A DNA stretch of 64,000 nt from Myxococcales bacterium. GTDB lineage: Bacteria > Myxococcota_A > Polyangia > Polyangiales > Polyangiaceae. Under the pieces are notes generated by a model. It was not told the origin of the DNA and ran no database searches. It saw nothing but the letters and a program-made list of their open reading frames with translations. Position 1 is the first letter of the stretch. Each line of letters opens with the position of its first letter. Location of the stretch: positions 920,997 through 984,996 of the forward strand of contig JADKKK010000001.1 of NCBI GenBank assembly GCA_016720545.1, given 5' to 3'. This document shows, one piece after another, positions 34,967-43,609 of this stretch. A program made the position numbers and the translations under genes.

Positions 34967-36055
34967 ATGAAGTCCGAGCGTTCCCCCGCGGTCCACGCGA
35001 GCCCGAAGGACGCGAGCGCGTCGCACATGGGCCAGCCGTCGCGCGTGCGCGCTTCGGTCGTTATCCCCACCTACAACCGCAAGGCGCCGCTGGCTCGTCT
35101 GCTGGAGAGCCTCGCGAGGCAGACGCTCCGCCGCGAAGAGCTCGAGGTCGTCGTGGTCGACGACGGGTCCGACGAGGACGCCACCGCGGTCGTCGCTCCC
35201 TTCGCCGACGCGCTTCAGGTGTCGGTGCTGCGCCAGGAGAACGCCGGCGTCGCCGTGGCGCGACAGAATGGGGTGCTCCGGGCCGTGGGCCCCGTGATTG
35301 TCTTTCTCGACGACGACATGCGCGTGCGCGAAGACTTCGTCGCGCGGCACCTCGCCGTGCACGAGGAGGGGCCCGGGCGCGTCGTGATGGGGGAGCTGAC
35401 GCCCGATCCGGGCATCCATGAAATGCCGCTCTTCGAGCGGTTCTACGCGCACATCCTCTCGCGCAAGGCCAGAGAGATCTCCGTGACCGGGACCTTCGAG
35501 GGGCACGACGTCTACACCGGCAACCTCTCGCTTCCGCGGGAGCTCTTCTTGCGGGTTGGGGGCTTCGACCCCGCGTTCTGGCTGGAGGACGCGGAGCTTG
35601 GCGTGCGGCTCGAGCAGGCTGGCGCGCGCTTCGTCTTCTCGCGCGCGGCCGCGGCCGTCCATGGGTCGGACCACACGTCGCTCGAGCGATGGCTCGCGCG
35701 AAACGTCAAGGACGGTCGGGATTGGGTGAGGCTGATGCGAAGGCACCCCGCCGCGCTGCGCGCGAGCCCATGGCGCCACCTGACGGCCGCGAACCCCCTC
35801 GCTCGCCCCTTCTTCGCGGCCGCGCTCGCGTTCCCCGACGGCGCGCCTGTCCTCGCGCGGCTGGTCTATCGCGGAGCGCAGGGGGCCGAAGCCGTGGGGC
35901 TCGACCGCGTCGCCGTGGCCGCCACAACCGTCGTCTACGGCGTCCAGTACTTCGTCGGCGTGCGACGAGAGACAGGCACTCTCCGCGACGTCCTAAGGGC
36001 CTACCTCGCGTATCGCGGGGCGCTCCGCGCGCGTTGCGGCGCGCGAGCCGCGTGA
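34967..36055 (+). CDS. GT2 family glycosyltransferase
   Basis: 362 residues from ATG 34967 (GGAG upstream; in-frame GTG 34958 is an alternative). The GT-A fold is evident: RASVVIPTYNR, VVVVDDGSDED, the DxD-type metal site VFLDDDMRV, and the acceptor-side FWLEDAELGVRL. Proteins of this form add sugars to lipid-linked or polysaccharide acceptors from nucleotide sugars. The C-terminal third is more hydrophobic and may lie on the membrane. A strong sigma-54 promoter precedes it. The deacetylase/GT2/WecG operon lies convergent downstream, suggesting one extracellular polysaccharide. Confidence 0.9.
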   Translation: MKSERSPAVHASPKDASASHMGQPSRVRASVVIPTYNRKAPLARLLESLARQTLRREELEVVVVDDGSDEDATAVVAPFADALQVSVLRQENAGVAVARQNGVLRAVGPVIVFLDDDMRVREDFVARHLAVHEEGPGRVVMGELTPDPGIHEMPLFERFYAHILSRKAREISVTGTFEGHDVYTGNLSLPRELFLRVGGFDPAFWLEDAELGVRLEQAGARFVFSRAAAAVHGSDHTSLERWLARNVKDGRDWVRLMRRHPAALRASPWRHLTAANPLARPFFAAALAFPDGAPVLARLVYRGAQGAEAVGLDRVAVAATTVVYGVQYFVGVRRETGTLRDVLRAYLAYRGALRARCGARAA

Positions 36056-36076
36056 GGCGCGCGAGCCGCGTGAGGC
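36041..36076 (+). repeat. 18-bp tandem duplication at the GT2 stop codon
   Basis: GCGCGAGCCGCGTGAGGC occurs twice back to back; the first copy contains the stop of the GT2 gene, the second lies in the 28-bp gap before the convergent gene. It looks like a replication-slippage duplication. Confidence 0.8.
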
Positions 36077-36083
36077 GCCGCCT

Positions 36084-37274
36084 TCAGCGGTCGCGCGGTG
36101 TGCGCACCCAGGCCGCGTCGCGGGCGGCAGCGCGCCACGTCGCGCCCGTGAGGCACAGCTTCCACACCACGTAGAACGGAACCCCGAGGAGCGCCACCAG
36201 GTGGGGGCGCCGCGCGGGCATGACGACCAGCGCCAGGAGCACGTGAAGCGCCACCACGCCTAGCCCTGCGAGCGACAGCCCACGCACGACCCACGAGCCG
36301 CAGAGCGCGGCGACCAGCAGCAGCGCGACGTGCCAGGCCAGGGGCAGGAGACAGAGATCGAGGAGGGGGTCGAGCAGCCGCCAATGCTGCGTGAGAGCCC
36401 GCCGCAGCAGCGACGGTGCGCGGTCGACGAGGAGGCGCAACCGTCCTCCCTCCCAGCGCGCGCGCTGCTGACCGGCGGAGGCTCGCCCGCTTGGCACGTC
36501 ACCGCGCACCGTGGCGTCGTCCACCCAGCGCACCCGCAGCCCGGCGCGTACGAGGAGCTGATGGTACTCGACGTCCTCGACGATCGAGCTCGCGGTGTAG
36601 GGTACGGCCTGCAGGGTGCGCCGCGAGAGCGCGAAACCGTTTCCGAGGATCCCGACGGAGAGGCCGAGCGCCGCGCGGCCGCGCGGTCGAACGACGTTCC
36701 ATGCGCCCGCGGCGACGTCGGCCAGGGCCGCGCGGTGGCTCCCTGCGGCGTCGCGCACCACGTAGCGGCACTGGAGCGCGTCAGCGCCGGCCACCATGGC
36801 GCGTCGCATCGTGGCGAGAAATCCGGGCTCCACGTCGGTGTCTGCGTCGACGACGACGAGCCAGTCGGCGTCCCGACACGCGGCGAAGCCAAATGCGAGC
36901 GCGGGGCCCTTGCCTCGATGCGCCGGATCGGTCCGCTCGAGGACGTCGACGCCGGCCGAGAGTGCCACGGCGGCGGTGTCGTCGGAGCAGTTGTCGGCGA
37001 CCACCACGATGCGGGCCTGCGCGTCGTCGACGACCTCGGCCTGCAGGCGCCGGAGGGTGCGGAGAATTCCCTTCGACTCGTCGTGCGCAGGTACCACGAT
37101 CACGACTCGCACCGGCGCGCCGCCGCCGCCGTCCCCAGGCTGCCCGCGACGAGCTTGGTCGCCCTCACGTCGCGTGGGGGAGGCGGCTGCCGCGGTGAGC
37201 GCGGCGAGATACACCGCGCCGGGCGCCACGAGCGCCAGGGCCGCGGCACCGAGCACCGTGACGAGCCCGCTCAC
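36084..37274 (-). CDS. Membrane GT2 glycosyltransferase
   Basis: 396 residues from GTG 37274, which overlaps the upstream stop (GTGA). An N-terminal membrane segment (~3-30) is followed by the catalytic GT-A domain: VVIVVPAHDESKGI, VVADNCSDDTA, the DxD block VDADTDVEPGF, the ED motif SIVEDVEYHQLLVRAG and QQRARWEGG (QxxRW-like). C-terminal hydrophobic segments complete the layout of processive or membrane-bound GT2 enzymes. It is the last gene of a three-gene operon with a deacetylase and WecG. Confidence 0.88.
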   Translation of the reverse strand: MSGLVTVLGAAALALVAPGAVYLAALTAAAASPTRREGDQARRGQPGDGGGGAPVRVVIVVPAHDESKGILRTLRRLQAEVVDDAQARIVVVADNCSDDTAAVALSAGVDVLERTDPAHRGKGPALAFGFAACRDADWLVVVDADTDVEPGFLATMRRAMVAGADALQCRYVVRDAAGSHRAALADVAAGAWNVVRPRGRAALGLSVGILGNGFALSRRTLQAVPYTASSIVEDVEYHQLLVRAGLRVRWVDDATVRGDVPSGRASAGQQRARWEGGRLRLLVDRAPSLLRRALTQHWRLLDPLLDLCLLPLAWHVALLLVAALCGSWVVRGLSLAGLGVVALHVLLALVVMPARRPHLVALLGVPFYVVWKLCLTGATWRAAARDAAWVRTPRDR

Positions 37275-38131
37275 GGGGCCCCTCGCGCGAGGACTCGGCC
37301 CGTTGTCGCGATGGCGCCCTCGACGTGGCGCCAGCCGTCCATGGCGCCTCGGCAGAGCGCTGGAAAGAGCCAGTCGGGGTCTCCTCCCTCGACCTTCACG
37401 CGCGTGAGGGTGAGCGCGTCGTCGCCCGCGCGAACGGGACCGTGCTCCGCCGTGAAGGCCACGCGATAGCCAGCTTCGCAAAGGATGGCGCGCGTCTCGG
37501 GCGTATGGTCCCCGCGCATCCCGTAGGGATACGCGAGCGCGGTCACCGCATGCCCGAGTGTCGACTCGAGGAGCTCGCGCGAGCGGAGCGCCTCTTCGCG
37601 CGCGGCGGCGAGTCCGAGCGCGCCGAGCGATCGATGGGTGAGCCCGTGCGACGCGATCTCGACGCCGTGGGCCTCGACCCTGGAGAGCTCGTCGAACGTG
37701 AGGAAGCGCTCGGGGACGTCCGCGGGGTGTCCGGTGCCGATCCGGCCGGCGGCGACGAAGGCGACGGCCGGCACTCCGTGACGAGCGAGGATCGGCGCGG
37801 CCACGCGCAGGAGGCTCTCGAAGCCATCGTCGATGGTCACGAGGACCGAGCCGTCGCGGAGGTCTGTCTGCCCCGCCACGAACCGCTCGATCTCCGAGAG
37901 CGAGACCGCGAGCCCCGCCCCGGCAAGATGCGCCACGTGCCGCTCGAAGTCGCGGGCGCTCACCGCGAACGGGTCACGCTGGAGATCGCCGAAGCGGTGG
38001 TATGTGACGACGCGGGCCGCAGACGGCCCGCGCGGCGGCGAGAGTCGGCGAGCCCACGAGGCGCCCAGCGCGAGCCCACGGCGGGCGACCTTCTTCGCGA
38101 CCCAGCGGCTCCTCGAGATCGCGGTCGTCAC
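37271..38131 (-). CDS. Polysaccharide deacetylase (NodB-like, CE4)
   Basis: 286 residues from GTG 38131 (GTGA overlap with the upstream stop). The NodB fold is clear: TYHRFGD, the metal-binding VTIDDGFESLL, VAFVAAGRIGTG, the SHGLTHRSL histidine motif and LAYPYGM. No cleavable signal is obvious; residues ~1-30 are basic. Enzymes of this family remove N- or O-acetyl groups from glycans. Coupling to two glycosyltransferases points to a modified surface polysaccharide. Confidence 0.9.
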   Translation of the reverse strand: MTTAISRSRWVAKKVARRGLALGASWARRLSPPRGPSAARVVTYHRFGDLQRDPFAVSARDFERHVAHLAGAGLAVSLSEIERFVAGQTDLRDGSVLVTIDDGFESLLRVAAPILARHGVPAVAFVAAGRIGTGHPADVPERFLTFDELSRVEAHGVEIASHGLTHRSLGALGLAAAREEALRSRELLESTLGHAVTALAYPYGMRGDHTPETRAILCEAGYRVAFTAEHGPVRAGDDALTLTRVKVEGGDPDWLFPALCRGAMDGWRHVEGAIATTGRVLARGAP

Positions 38132-39018
38132 GGCAGCCACCTCTCGAGCTTGGCTCGCCACTGGTGGAGCGTGTCCATCGCGACCCGCGCGAGAAACCTC
38201 GGGTTCCCCATCAGGTAACGCCGCATCTTGTGGGGCTGCTGGAGCATGATGTGGACCCACTCCATCCCGAGCTTACGCATCCAGAGCGGCGCGCGCGCGA
38301 GGTGTCCCCCCCAGTACTCGAAGAGGCCCCCCACCGCCATGCACACCGGCACGTCCAGCTCGTGCGCGTGCTCCTTGATCCATCGCTCTTGAACGGGGTG
38401 CCCCATGCCCACGAGCAGCACGTCGGGGCGAGCCTCGTTGATGTGGCGCACGAGGTCCGCCGTCTCTTGCTCGGACAGGTAGCCGTGGTGGGCTCCCGCG
38501 AGCGTCCAGCCCGGGAAGAGCGCCTCCGCGCGGAGCGAGGCGCGGCCGATGAGCTCCGGTGTCGAACCGAGCAGGAAGAACCGATAGCCCCGCCCGGCGA
38601 ACGCCGCGAACAACGCGGGGACGAGGTCCGTGCCGTTGACGTTGCCGCGGAGGTGAACTCCCCTCGCGCGGGCGGCCCACCGCACGCCGGTGCCGTCACC
38701 GAAGACGTGATCGGCGCTGTTCAAGACGTCACGGAAGTCCGGATCGTCGCACGCGCAGTTCAGAGTGTTTGCGTTCGCGAAGTAGACGCGCCACGCCCGC
38801 CGCGAGTTGGAGCGCACGCGAATCCGCTCGTGCAGGAGGTCGATCGCCTCGACCAGCGTGAGGTCGGTGATGTTCACGCCAAGCACCGAGAGCCGGCCAT
38901 CTCGGTAATGAGCCTGCGTCCGGTCACCTCTGAGGGTGCCCGGCGCCAGGATCCTCCTCAGGTGTCGTGCCCCCCGTCGGCGTCGCTTGCCGTACTTGCT
39001 CGTTCGCACCGTTCGCAC
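38128..39018 (-). CDS. WecG/TagA/CpsF family glycosyltransferase
   Basis: About 296 residues from GTG 39018 (GTG 39009 is also possible; no ATG is available). Family blocks are evident: LSVLGVNITDLTLVEAIDLL, FANANTLNCA, the D-G-x-G motif VFGDGTGVRWAAR, GTDLVPALFAAFAGRGYRFFLLGS, VLLVGMGHPVQERWI and AVGGLFEYWGG. Relatives transfer ManNAc(A) or similar sugars to undecaprenyl-linked intermediates at the membrane. First gene of the operon; a sigma-54-like promoter places the transcript start 2 nt ahead of GTG 39018, the reason for that start. Confidence 0.9.
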   Translation of the reverse strand: MRTVRTSKYGKRRRRGARHLRRILAPGTLRGDRTQAHYRDGRLSVLGVNITDLTLVEAIDLLHERIRVRSNSRRAWRVYFANANTLNCACDDPDFRDVLNSADHVFGDGTGVRWAARARGVHLRGNVNGTDLVPALFAAFAGRGYRFFLLGSTPELIGRASLRAEALFPGWTLAGAHHGYLSEQETADLVRHINEARPDVLLVGMGHPVQERWIKEHAHELDVPVCMAVGGLFEYWGGHLARAPLWMRKLGMEWVHIMLQQPHKMRRYLMGNPRFLARVAMDTLHQWRAKLERWLP

Positions 39019-39030
39019 ACCTGGCGACAG

Positions 39031-39046
39031 TGCACGCCACGTGCCA
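39031..39046 (-). promoter_or_regulatory. Sigma-54-like promoter of the WecG-deacetylase-GT2 operon
   Basis: On the minus strand, TGGCACG-TGGC-GTGCA has a perfect -24 element and correct GG-to-GC spacing, with one change in the -12 element (T to G). The predicted start is near 39020. Confidence 0.6.
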
Positions 39047-39170
39047 CCGTCGCCTGGCGGCCGCCCAAGGACACCGAGCACACGTTCGCGCGCTGAACCC
39101 GAGGTCCACCCGCGCCACTCGCGCGCGCGGCGCCGCGCCGGGTGGCACCTCGTCGCGGCGCGATGCGCCG

Positions 39171-39201
39171 ATGTGCAGCCTCGCGCACAAATGCGCAGTC
39201 G
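39171..39201 (-). promoter_or_regulatory. Enhancer-like repeats upstream of the WecG promoter
   Basis: ATGTGCAGCC, TCGCGCACAA and ATGCGCAGTCG are packed within 31 bp; ATGTGC and GCGCACA are in opposite orientation. The cluster sits about 125-155 bp upstream of the -24 element. Confidence 0.5.
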
Positions 39202-39770
39202 TCTGCCCACGAGCTTGAACGGAGAGAGGTTTCTCCACAAGTGGTGGCACGAGCCGGCGCGCGCTCCTCCAACACCGGCGCGCCTCTGGCCGGCGGTCGG
39301 CTGTCGAGGCTCCGACACTGGACATCGGGAGCCATCCGAGAGCTCCGCGTAGCCGAGGGGGCGGACAAGTCGCCCTTCTAGCACGGCACCGTCACCCACA
39401 CCGTGAACGCGCGAGATCTCTACACGGGAATGCCGGAGCGGCTCGTCCCGCCGGCGGGCGCCTCGGGTCGTAGGGAAGAACCGAGCGCTGCCCGTCACCG
39501 AGCTGTCCGCAGCCAACCACCCGAGCGGGCGAGGCTCGCCATCGTCGAGCGGGACGTCGCGAGACCCACGCGGCCCAGGCGTCCCACGGACCACGGCGCC
39601 GTCGACCTCCACGCGCAGCGCGCGATGAGCAGCCCACACCTTCGGAGCGCCGCACTCTCTCAGCAGGCGGGAGGTTCAGTCGAGCGCTGATAGGAAGCCA
39701 ACCCGGGGGGCGAGCCCACAGTGAAGAGCGTGAACAAGCCGAGGCCGCGCGGCCGTAGAGGTCCGGGCGG
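39202..39770. other. Intergenic region without a supported gene
   Basis: Both strands are open over stretches simply because of GC richness, but third-position bias is weak and no family is recognisable. The WecG minus-strand frame stays open to 39639; it is not taken as coding because the promoter and repeat cluster lie inside it. Confidence 0.5.
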
Positions 39771-40493
39771 CTACCAGCGCTGCACGCCGAGCGAGAGGCC
39801 TACGGTCGCCCCCGCGACGTCCGGCGCCTCCAGCGGGGCCAGGTAGACCGAAGGGCCCGCCACGTCCGCTTGCCTCCGAACGGGCACGCTGCGACCAAAG
39901 GCCAGCGAGAGGAGCATCGACGAGACCCCCGCGATCTGGAGCGCCGAGCTCGTGTAGAGGAGTCCCTTCGTGGTGCTCGAGAGCCGAGATCCGCTGGGGT
40001 TGAGCACGCTGTCGCGAGGGTGGGAGTTGGCGAAGGTGATAGGCCCCGCGAACGGGATGAGGAGCTGCATCGCGCCGTGCTGTCCGTTGCAGAGATAGCC
40101 CGACCTGTCGCCTTTCAGCGACCCGACGATGCAGGGAATCCCTAGCGTGAAGAAGAGGCCGACGACGCGCACGATGAACCCCCCCGTGCTCGGCAATCCG
40201 GCCGCAACATTTGGCAGGTAGCCGATCCCGGTCAAGCCCGCGCCCAGGAACAGCATGGGCTGGTTCGCGACCCAGGTCGTGCGAGGCGCCTCCTCCACGG
40301 GGGGCGTGGAGGGCGATCCCTTCCAGGGGTCCCATGCAGGCCCAGCGGGCGCGAGGGGCGGGGCGGCTTCGACCGCGGCTTGCCCTGACGCCGGCGACGA
40401 GGGCGGCGGGCTCGCGTCGCCGTCCGCCGCGCGCGCGTCCGAGCAGGCGAGCAGGCAACCGAAGAGGCACGCGGCGGTCGACAGGAGACGCAT
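39771..40493 (-). CDS. Exported hypothetical protein
   Basis: 240 residues from ATG 40493 with a signal peptide (MRLLSTAACLFGCLLACSDA, cleavage likely after ARA). A Pro/Ala-rich stretch (~25-75) precedes a part with hydrophobic segments (LFLGAGLTGIGYL, VVGLFFTLGIPCIVG, LLYTSSALQIAGVSSMLL) and a closing VGLSLGVQRW, an outer-membrane-like aromatic end. Function is unknown. It is divergent from the beta-helix lipoprotein gene and each has its own sigma-54-like promoter in the shared 217-bp gap. Confidence 0.75.
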   Translation of the reverse strand: MRLLSTAACLFGCLLACSDARAADGDASPPPSSPASGQAAVEAAPPLAPAGPAWDPWKGSPSTPPVEEAPRTTWVANQPMLFLGAGLTGIGYLPNVAAGLPSTGGFIVRVVGLFFTLGIPCIVGSLKGDRSGYLCNGQHGAMQLLIPFAGPITFANSHPRDSVLNPSGSRLSSTTKGLLYTSSALQIAGVSSMLLSLAFGRSVPVRRQADVAGPSVYLAPLEAPDVAGATVGLSLGVQRW

Positions 40494-40506
40494 GGGCCGC
40501 TCTCTC

Positions 40507-40521
40507 GCATGCTGCGTGCCA
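40507..40521 (-). promoter_or_regulatory. Sigma-54-like promoter, leftward
   Basis: Minus-strand TGGCACG-CAGC-ATGC: perfect -24, one change in -12. Predicted start near 40495, 2 nt before ATG 40493. Confidence 0.6.
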
Positions 40522-40582
40522 GCGCTTGAGGGGCCTCCTACCTTGGCGATCGCGGCGCTCGGCGGACTCGACCGCGCCGTCC

Positions 40583-40646
40583 GGTGCAGTCGACCCGCGC
40601 GCAGCTGTGCAGCCGGCCGGGCAGTCGTGCAGTCGCTTGCACACTC
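40583..40646. promoter_or_regulatory. Shared enhancer-like repeat cluster between divergent promoters
   Basis: GGTGCAGTCG, GCAGCTGTGCAGC, CAGTCGTGCAGTCG and CTTGCACACTC lie in a row. Half-sites GTGCAG and GCACA occur in both orientations. The cluster is about 60-125 bp from the leftward -24 and 40-100 bp from the rightward -24, so one activator array could serve both. Confidence 0.6.
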
Positions 40647-40682
40647 TCGGCGCAAAGGCGCCCGCGATCGCGCAAGTCTGCG

Positions 40683-40698
40683 TGGCACGCGAGTTGCG
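40683..40698 (+). promoter_or_regulatory. Sigma-54 promoter, rightward (beta-helix/cytochrome operon)
   Basis: TGGCACGCGAGTTGCG matches TGGCACG-N4-TTGC exactly. The predicted start, near 40709, is 2 nt before ATG 40711. An in-frame ATG at 40699 overlaps the promoter and is unlikely to be used. Confidence 0.7.
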
Positions 40699-40710
40699 AT
40701 GGGAGTGCGC

Positions 40711-42054
40711 ATGAAGCAGCTCCCCCTCCTCGTCACGACGCTCCTCCTCGCGGCCTGCTCGGCGGCCAAGACCACCGACTCCGCGCCACCCACGCCCCAG
40801 CCCGCGCCCGCGAGCGACGCGGGCGCCGACGCCACGGCGGACGGCGGGGCGGATCCGTGTCTGGGCGCGACGCCGCGCACCGTGCGCCTCGACCCGAAGA
40901 CGGCCACGACCCGCGAGGTGCAGACCGCCTTCGTGAGCGCGCGCCCCGGCGACGTGATCGAGCTCGGCGAGGGCACGTTCAAGCTCGACAACACCCTCTC
41001 GCTCTCTGCGAGCTGCGTGACCGTGCGCGGCGCCGGGCGGGAGAAGACGATCCTCGACTTCGCGACGCAGGCCGCCGGGAGCGACGGCCTCTACGGGGAT
41101 CACACGAGCCGCCTCGTGCTCGAGGGCTTCTCGGTGCGCGACGCGCGCGGCAACGCCATCAAGGTGCTGGGCGGGGAGGACCTCGTGTTCCGCGGACTCG
41201 GCACGTCCTGGACGGGCCCCGACCCCAGCAAGCACGGCGCGTATGGCCTCTATCCCATCCAGAGCAAGCGCGTGCTCATCGAGGACTGCGTCGCCACCGA
41301 CGCGAGCGACTCGGGCATCTACGTGGGGCAGTCGTCCCACGTGGTCGTGCGCCGCAACCGCGCCGAGAGAAACGTGGCCGGCATCGAGATCGAGAACACC
41401 TTCTTCGCCGACGTGTACGAGAACGTCGCCACCGGCAACACCGCCGGAATCCTGGTGTTCGATCTGCCCGGCCTCCCGCAGGTCGGCGGCCACTCGGTGC
41501 GGGTCTTCAAGAACGAGCTCCGCGCCAACAACACCAAGAACTTCGCCCCGAAGGGCAACACTGTGGGCATCGTCCCTGCCGGCGTCGGCTTCTTCGTGAT
41601 GGCCAATCACGACGTCGAGGTGTTCGAGAACACGTTCACCGACAACGTCACGTTCCACTCCGCGGTCGTCAGCTATTTCGTCACGCAGCTGCCCATCAAC
41701 GACCCGAAGTACGACCCCTATCCCTCGCGCGTGTACCTCCACGACAACAAGTACGTGGGCGGCGGTGACGCGCCCGATTCGTCGAACGAGCTCGGGCAGC
41801 TCCTCCTGTTCAACCAGTCGGACTTCCCGGGAAAGATCATGTCGCGGGTCATGTACGACGGCGTCGTGGACGACAAGCGCCCCGCCTCGGCGAACCCGAT
41901 GGAGATCTGCGTGAAGGCGAGCGCCGAGGCCACGTTCGCGAACGTCCACCTCGACACGATGAAGGGCCTCGACTTCACGCCCACGTTCGACGCCGAGAAG
42001 CACGCCTGCACCGCGCCGGTCCTCGCGCCCGTGACCTGGCCGGGGCTGAAGTGA
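40711..42054 (+). CDS. Parallel beta-helix lipoprotein paired with an SO2930-type cytochrome
   Basis: 447 residues from ATG 40711. A lipoprotein signal (MKQLPLLVTTLLLAAC) is followed by an Ala/Asp/Thr-rich linker and a right-handed parallel beta-helix (residues ~60-400) with repeating short strands such as VLIEDCVATDASDSGIYV and VVVRRNRAERNVAGIEIEN. Genes of this type typically sit beside SO2930-family di-heme cytochromes, exactly as here (GTGA overlap with the next gene). The pair is probably exported to the periplasm or cell surface; its substrate is unknown. Confidence 0.88.
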   Translation: MKQLPLLVTTLLLAACSAAKTTDSAPPTPQPAPASDAGADATADGGADPCLGATPRTVRLDPKTATTREVQTAFVSARPGDVIELGEGTFKLDNTLSLSASCVTVRGAGREKTILDFATQAAGSDGLYGDHTSRLVLEGFSVRDARGNAIKVLGGEDLVFRGLGTSWTGPDPSKHGAYGLYPIQSKRVLIEDCVATDASDSGIYVGQSSHVVVRRNRAERNVAGIEIENTFFADVYENVATGNTAGILVFDLPGLPQVGGHSVRVFKNELRANNTKNFAPKGNTVGIVPAGVGFFVMANHDVEVFENTFTDNVTFHSAVVSYFVTQLPINDPKYDPYPSRVYLHDNKYVGGGDAPDSSNELGQLLLFNQSDFPGKIMSRVMYDGVVDDKRPASANPMEICVKASAEATFANVHLDTMKGLDFTPTFDAEKHACTAPVLAPVTWPGLK

Positions 42055-43166
42055 AGGCCGGGGTCCTCGCGCTCGCGTGCGCGCTCGGCGGCCTCGGGGC
42101 GCTCGGACTGCCGGGCTGCTCCGATGGGGGAGTCGTGTCGGCACCTCCGGGCGCGTCGGACGCGGCCACGACGGACGTGGCGACCGGGGGATGTGTGCCG
42201 GGCGGCGTCGCCGACCTGTCCACGCCTCCCGAGGACCTCGCGAGCTACTGCGTGATCGACCTCGTCGACGGCCGTATCGTGCCCAAACCCGGGGTCTTGG
42301 CCTATTCGCTGAACACGCCGCTGTTCTCCGACCACGCGATCAAGGAGCGCACTGTGTGGGTGCCCGAGGGTGGCAAGGCCACGTCGACCGACGGGGAGGC
42401 GTACGACTTCCCCGTAGGGTCGATCATCACGAAGTCGTTCGGGTTCGCCGACGACCTCCGCAAGGCGACGCCGCGCATGCGGTGGATCGAGACCCGCGTG
42501 ATGGCCAAGACCGCCACGGGCTGGAAGATGAACGCGTACACCTGGAATGACGCGCAGACCCGCGCGACGCTCGACGTGGCCGGCGGCGTCCACGAGGTCT
42601 CGTTCATCGACGCGCGCGGCGAGACGGTCGCGCCGAAGTACCTCGTTCCGAACGCGAACCAGTGCAAGAAGTGCCACCAGCGGGGCGCGGGCCTCGTGAC
42701 GCTCGGCCCGACGCCCGCGAACCTGCGGCGCGACGAGCGCCTCGCTCGGTGGGTGGAGCGCGGCGTGCTCGAGCGCGTGCCCGAGGTGGCCGCGATGCCC
42801 GCGTGGGACGATCCTGCGGCCGGCACGGTGGAGACCCGCGCGCGCGCGTGGCTCGACGTAAACTGCGCCCACTGCCACCGAGAGGACGGCTCGGCCAACA
42901 CCACGGGGCTCATCTTGCGCTTCGGCGAGCGCGATCCGTCGAAGCTCGGCGTGTGCAAGTCGCCCGTGGCCGCCGGCCGCGCCACGGGCGGTCTCGCGTT
43001 CGACGTGGTCCCGGGGCGTCCGGAGGAGTCGATCCTCGTGCATCGGCTCGAGTCGAACGAGCCCGCGGTGGCCATGCCGGAGATCGGGCGGAGCCTCGGC
43101 CACGCGGGGGCGATCGACCTCGTGCGCGGGTGGATCAAGGGGCTCCCGGGCGGGTGTGGGAGGTGA
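42051..43166 (+). CDS. SO2930 family di-heme c-type cytochrome
   Basis: 371 residues from GTG 42051. A lipoprotein signal (cysteine in GLPGCSDGG) is followed by the family domain with YSLNTPLFSDHAIKERTVWVPEG and YDFPVGSIITKSFGF, then two heme-binding sites, CKKCH near residue 206 and CAHCH near 280. Both CxxCH motifs are intact. Likely an electron-transfer partner of the beta-helix protein. A relic of the downstream lipoprotein array begins 40 bp after its stop. Confidence 0.92.
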   Translation: MKAGVLALACALGGLGALGLPGCSDGGVVSAPPGASDAATTDVATGGCVPGGVADLSTPPEDLASYCVIDLVDGRIVPKPGVLAYSLNTPLFSDHAIKERTVWVPEGGKATSTDGEAYDFPVGSIITKSFGFADDLRKATPRMRWIETRVMAKTATGWKMNAYTWNDAQTRATLDVAGGVHEVSFIDARGETVAPKYLVPNANQCKKCHQRGAGLVTLGPTPANLRRDERLARWVERGVLERVPEVAAMPAWDDPAAGTVETRARAWLDVNCAHCHREDGSANTTGLILRFGERDPSKLGVCKSPVAAGRATGGLAFDVVPGRPEESILVHRLESNEPAVAMPEIGRSLGHAGAIDLVRGWIKGLPGGCGR

Positions 43167-43205
43167 TCCTGAGTGAGCAGTCGTCGGTACTAGTTGGCCG
43201 CGGCT

Positions 43206-43380
43206 CACCCACGCCTGGTACCGCAGCGGCGCGCAGGTGCGGCGGGGGCTCAAGTAGGGACTCGCGAAGTGGCTCATGAGGCGTCGCGAGCCGGAGGTCG
43301 CGGCGCGCTCGCGGCGTCTCGGGCGCTGCGCCGGAGCTCTGGTCGGGGCGCTCCTCCATGGCCCGCGTGCCCGAGGCGCA
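43206..43380 (+). pseudogene. Relic of the array unit: lipoprotein-family C-terminus plus signal-peptide start
   Basis: 43206-43258 encodes THAWYRSGAQVRRGLK and a TAG stop, nearly identical in DNA to the 3' ends of the genes at 52311, 56395 and 60226. It is followed, as in those copies, by a new ATG (43276) starting a degenerate lipoprotein-like signal (MRRREPEVAARSRR, then LVGALL), comparable to the starts at 57633 and 61504. No full gene is present. It marks an old copy of the array 9 kb from the surviving ones. Confidence 0.7.
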
Positions 43381-43527
43381 GGCGGTGGCGCACCAGTCGG
43401 GGCGCCGGGGCGCCGAGTCACACTCTGGCGCGGCCCGTGCAAGGGGCCGATCCCGTGGAGAAACCACCAACGCCGCCACGCGCATCGCGAACGTCCCCCA
43501 AAGCCCGCGCGCGCGGCGCTCGTGATT

Positions 43528-43566
43528 GTGCACGATCGTGCACACGTGATTGCCCACCGTGCAGCG
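43528..43566 (+). promoter_or_regulatory. Enhancer-like palindrome upstream of the phosphodiesterase gene
   Basis: GTGCACGATCGTGCAC (43528-43543) is a perfect 16-bp palindrome; CACGTG and a further GTGCAGC half-site follow. It resembles the repeats upstream of the other sigma-54-like promoters, but no convincing -24/-12 pair was found between it and GTG 43610. Confidence 0.5.
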
Positions 43567-43609
43567 CCCTGCGCGATGGACAGTGCGCGCGGATTGGAGC
43601 GCAGGTCTC

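Noticed and set aside
39241..39256. TGGCACG match on the plus strand inside the WecG upstream region
   Set aside because: No GC dinucleotide at the required 12-nt spacing and no gene follows in that direction.
38936..39639. Possible genes on both strands upstream of the WecG gene
   Set aside because: Weak codon bias, no recognisable domain, and the stretch contains the sigma-54-like promoter and repeat cluster.
43570..43600. A -24/-12 promoter before the phosphodiesterase gene
   Set aside because: No GG-N10-GC pair with an acceptable TTGC was found despite the strong palindrome upstream.
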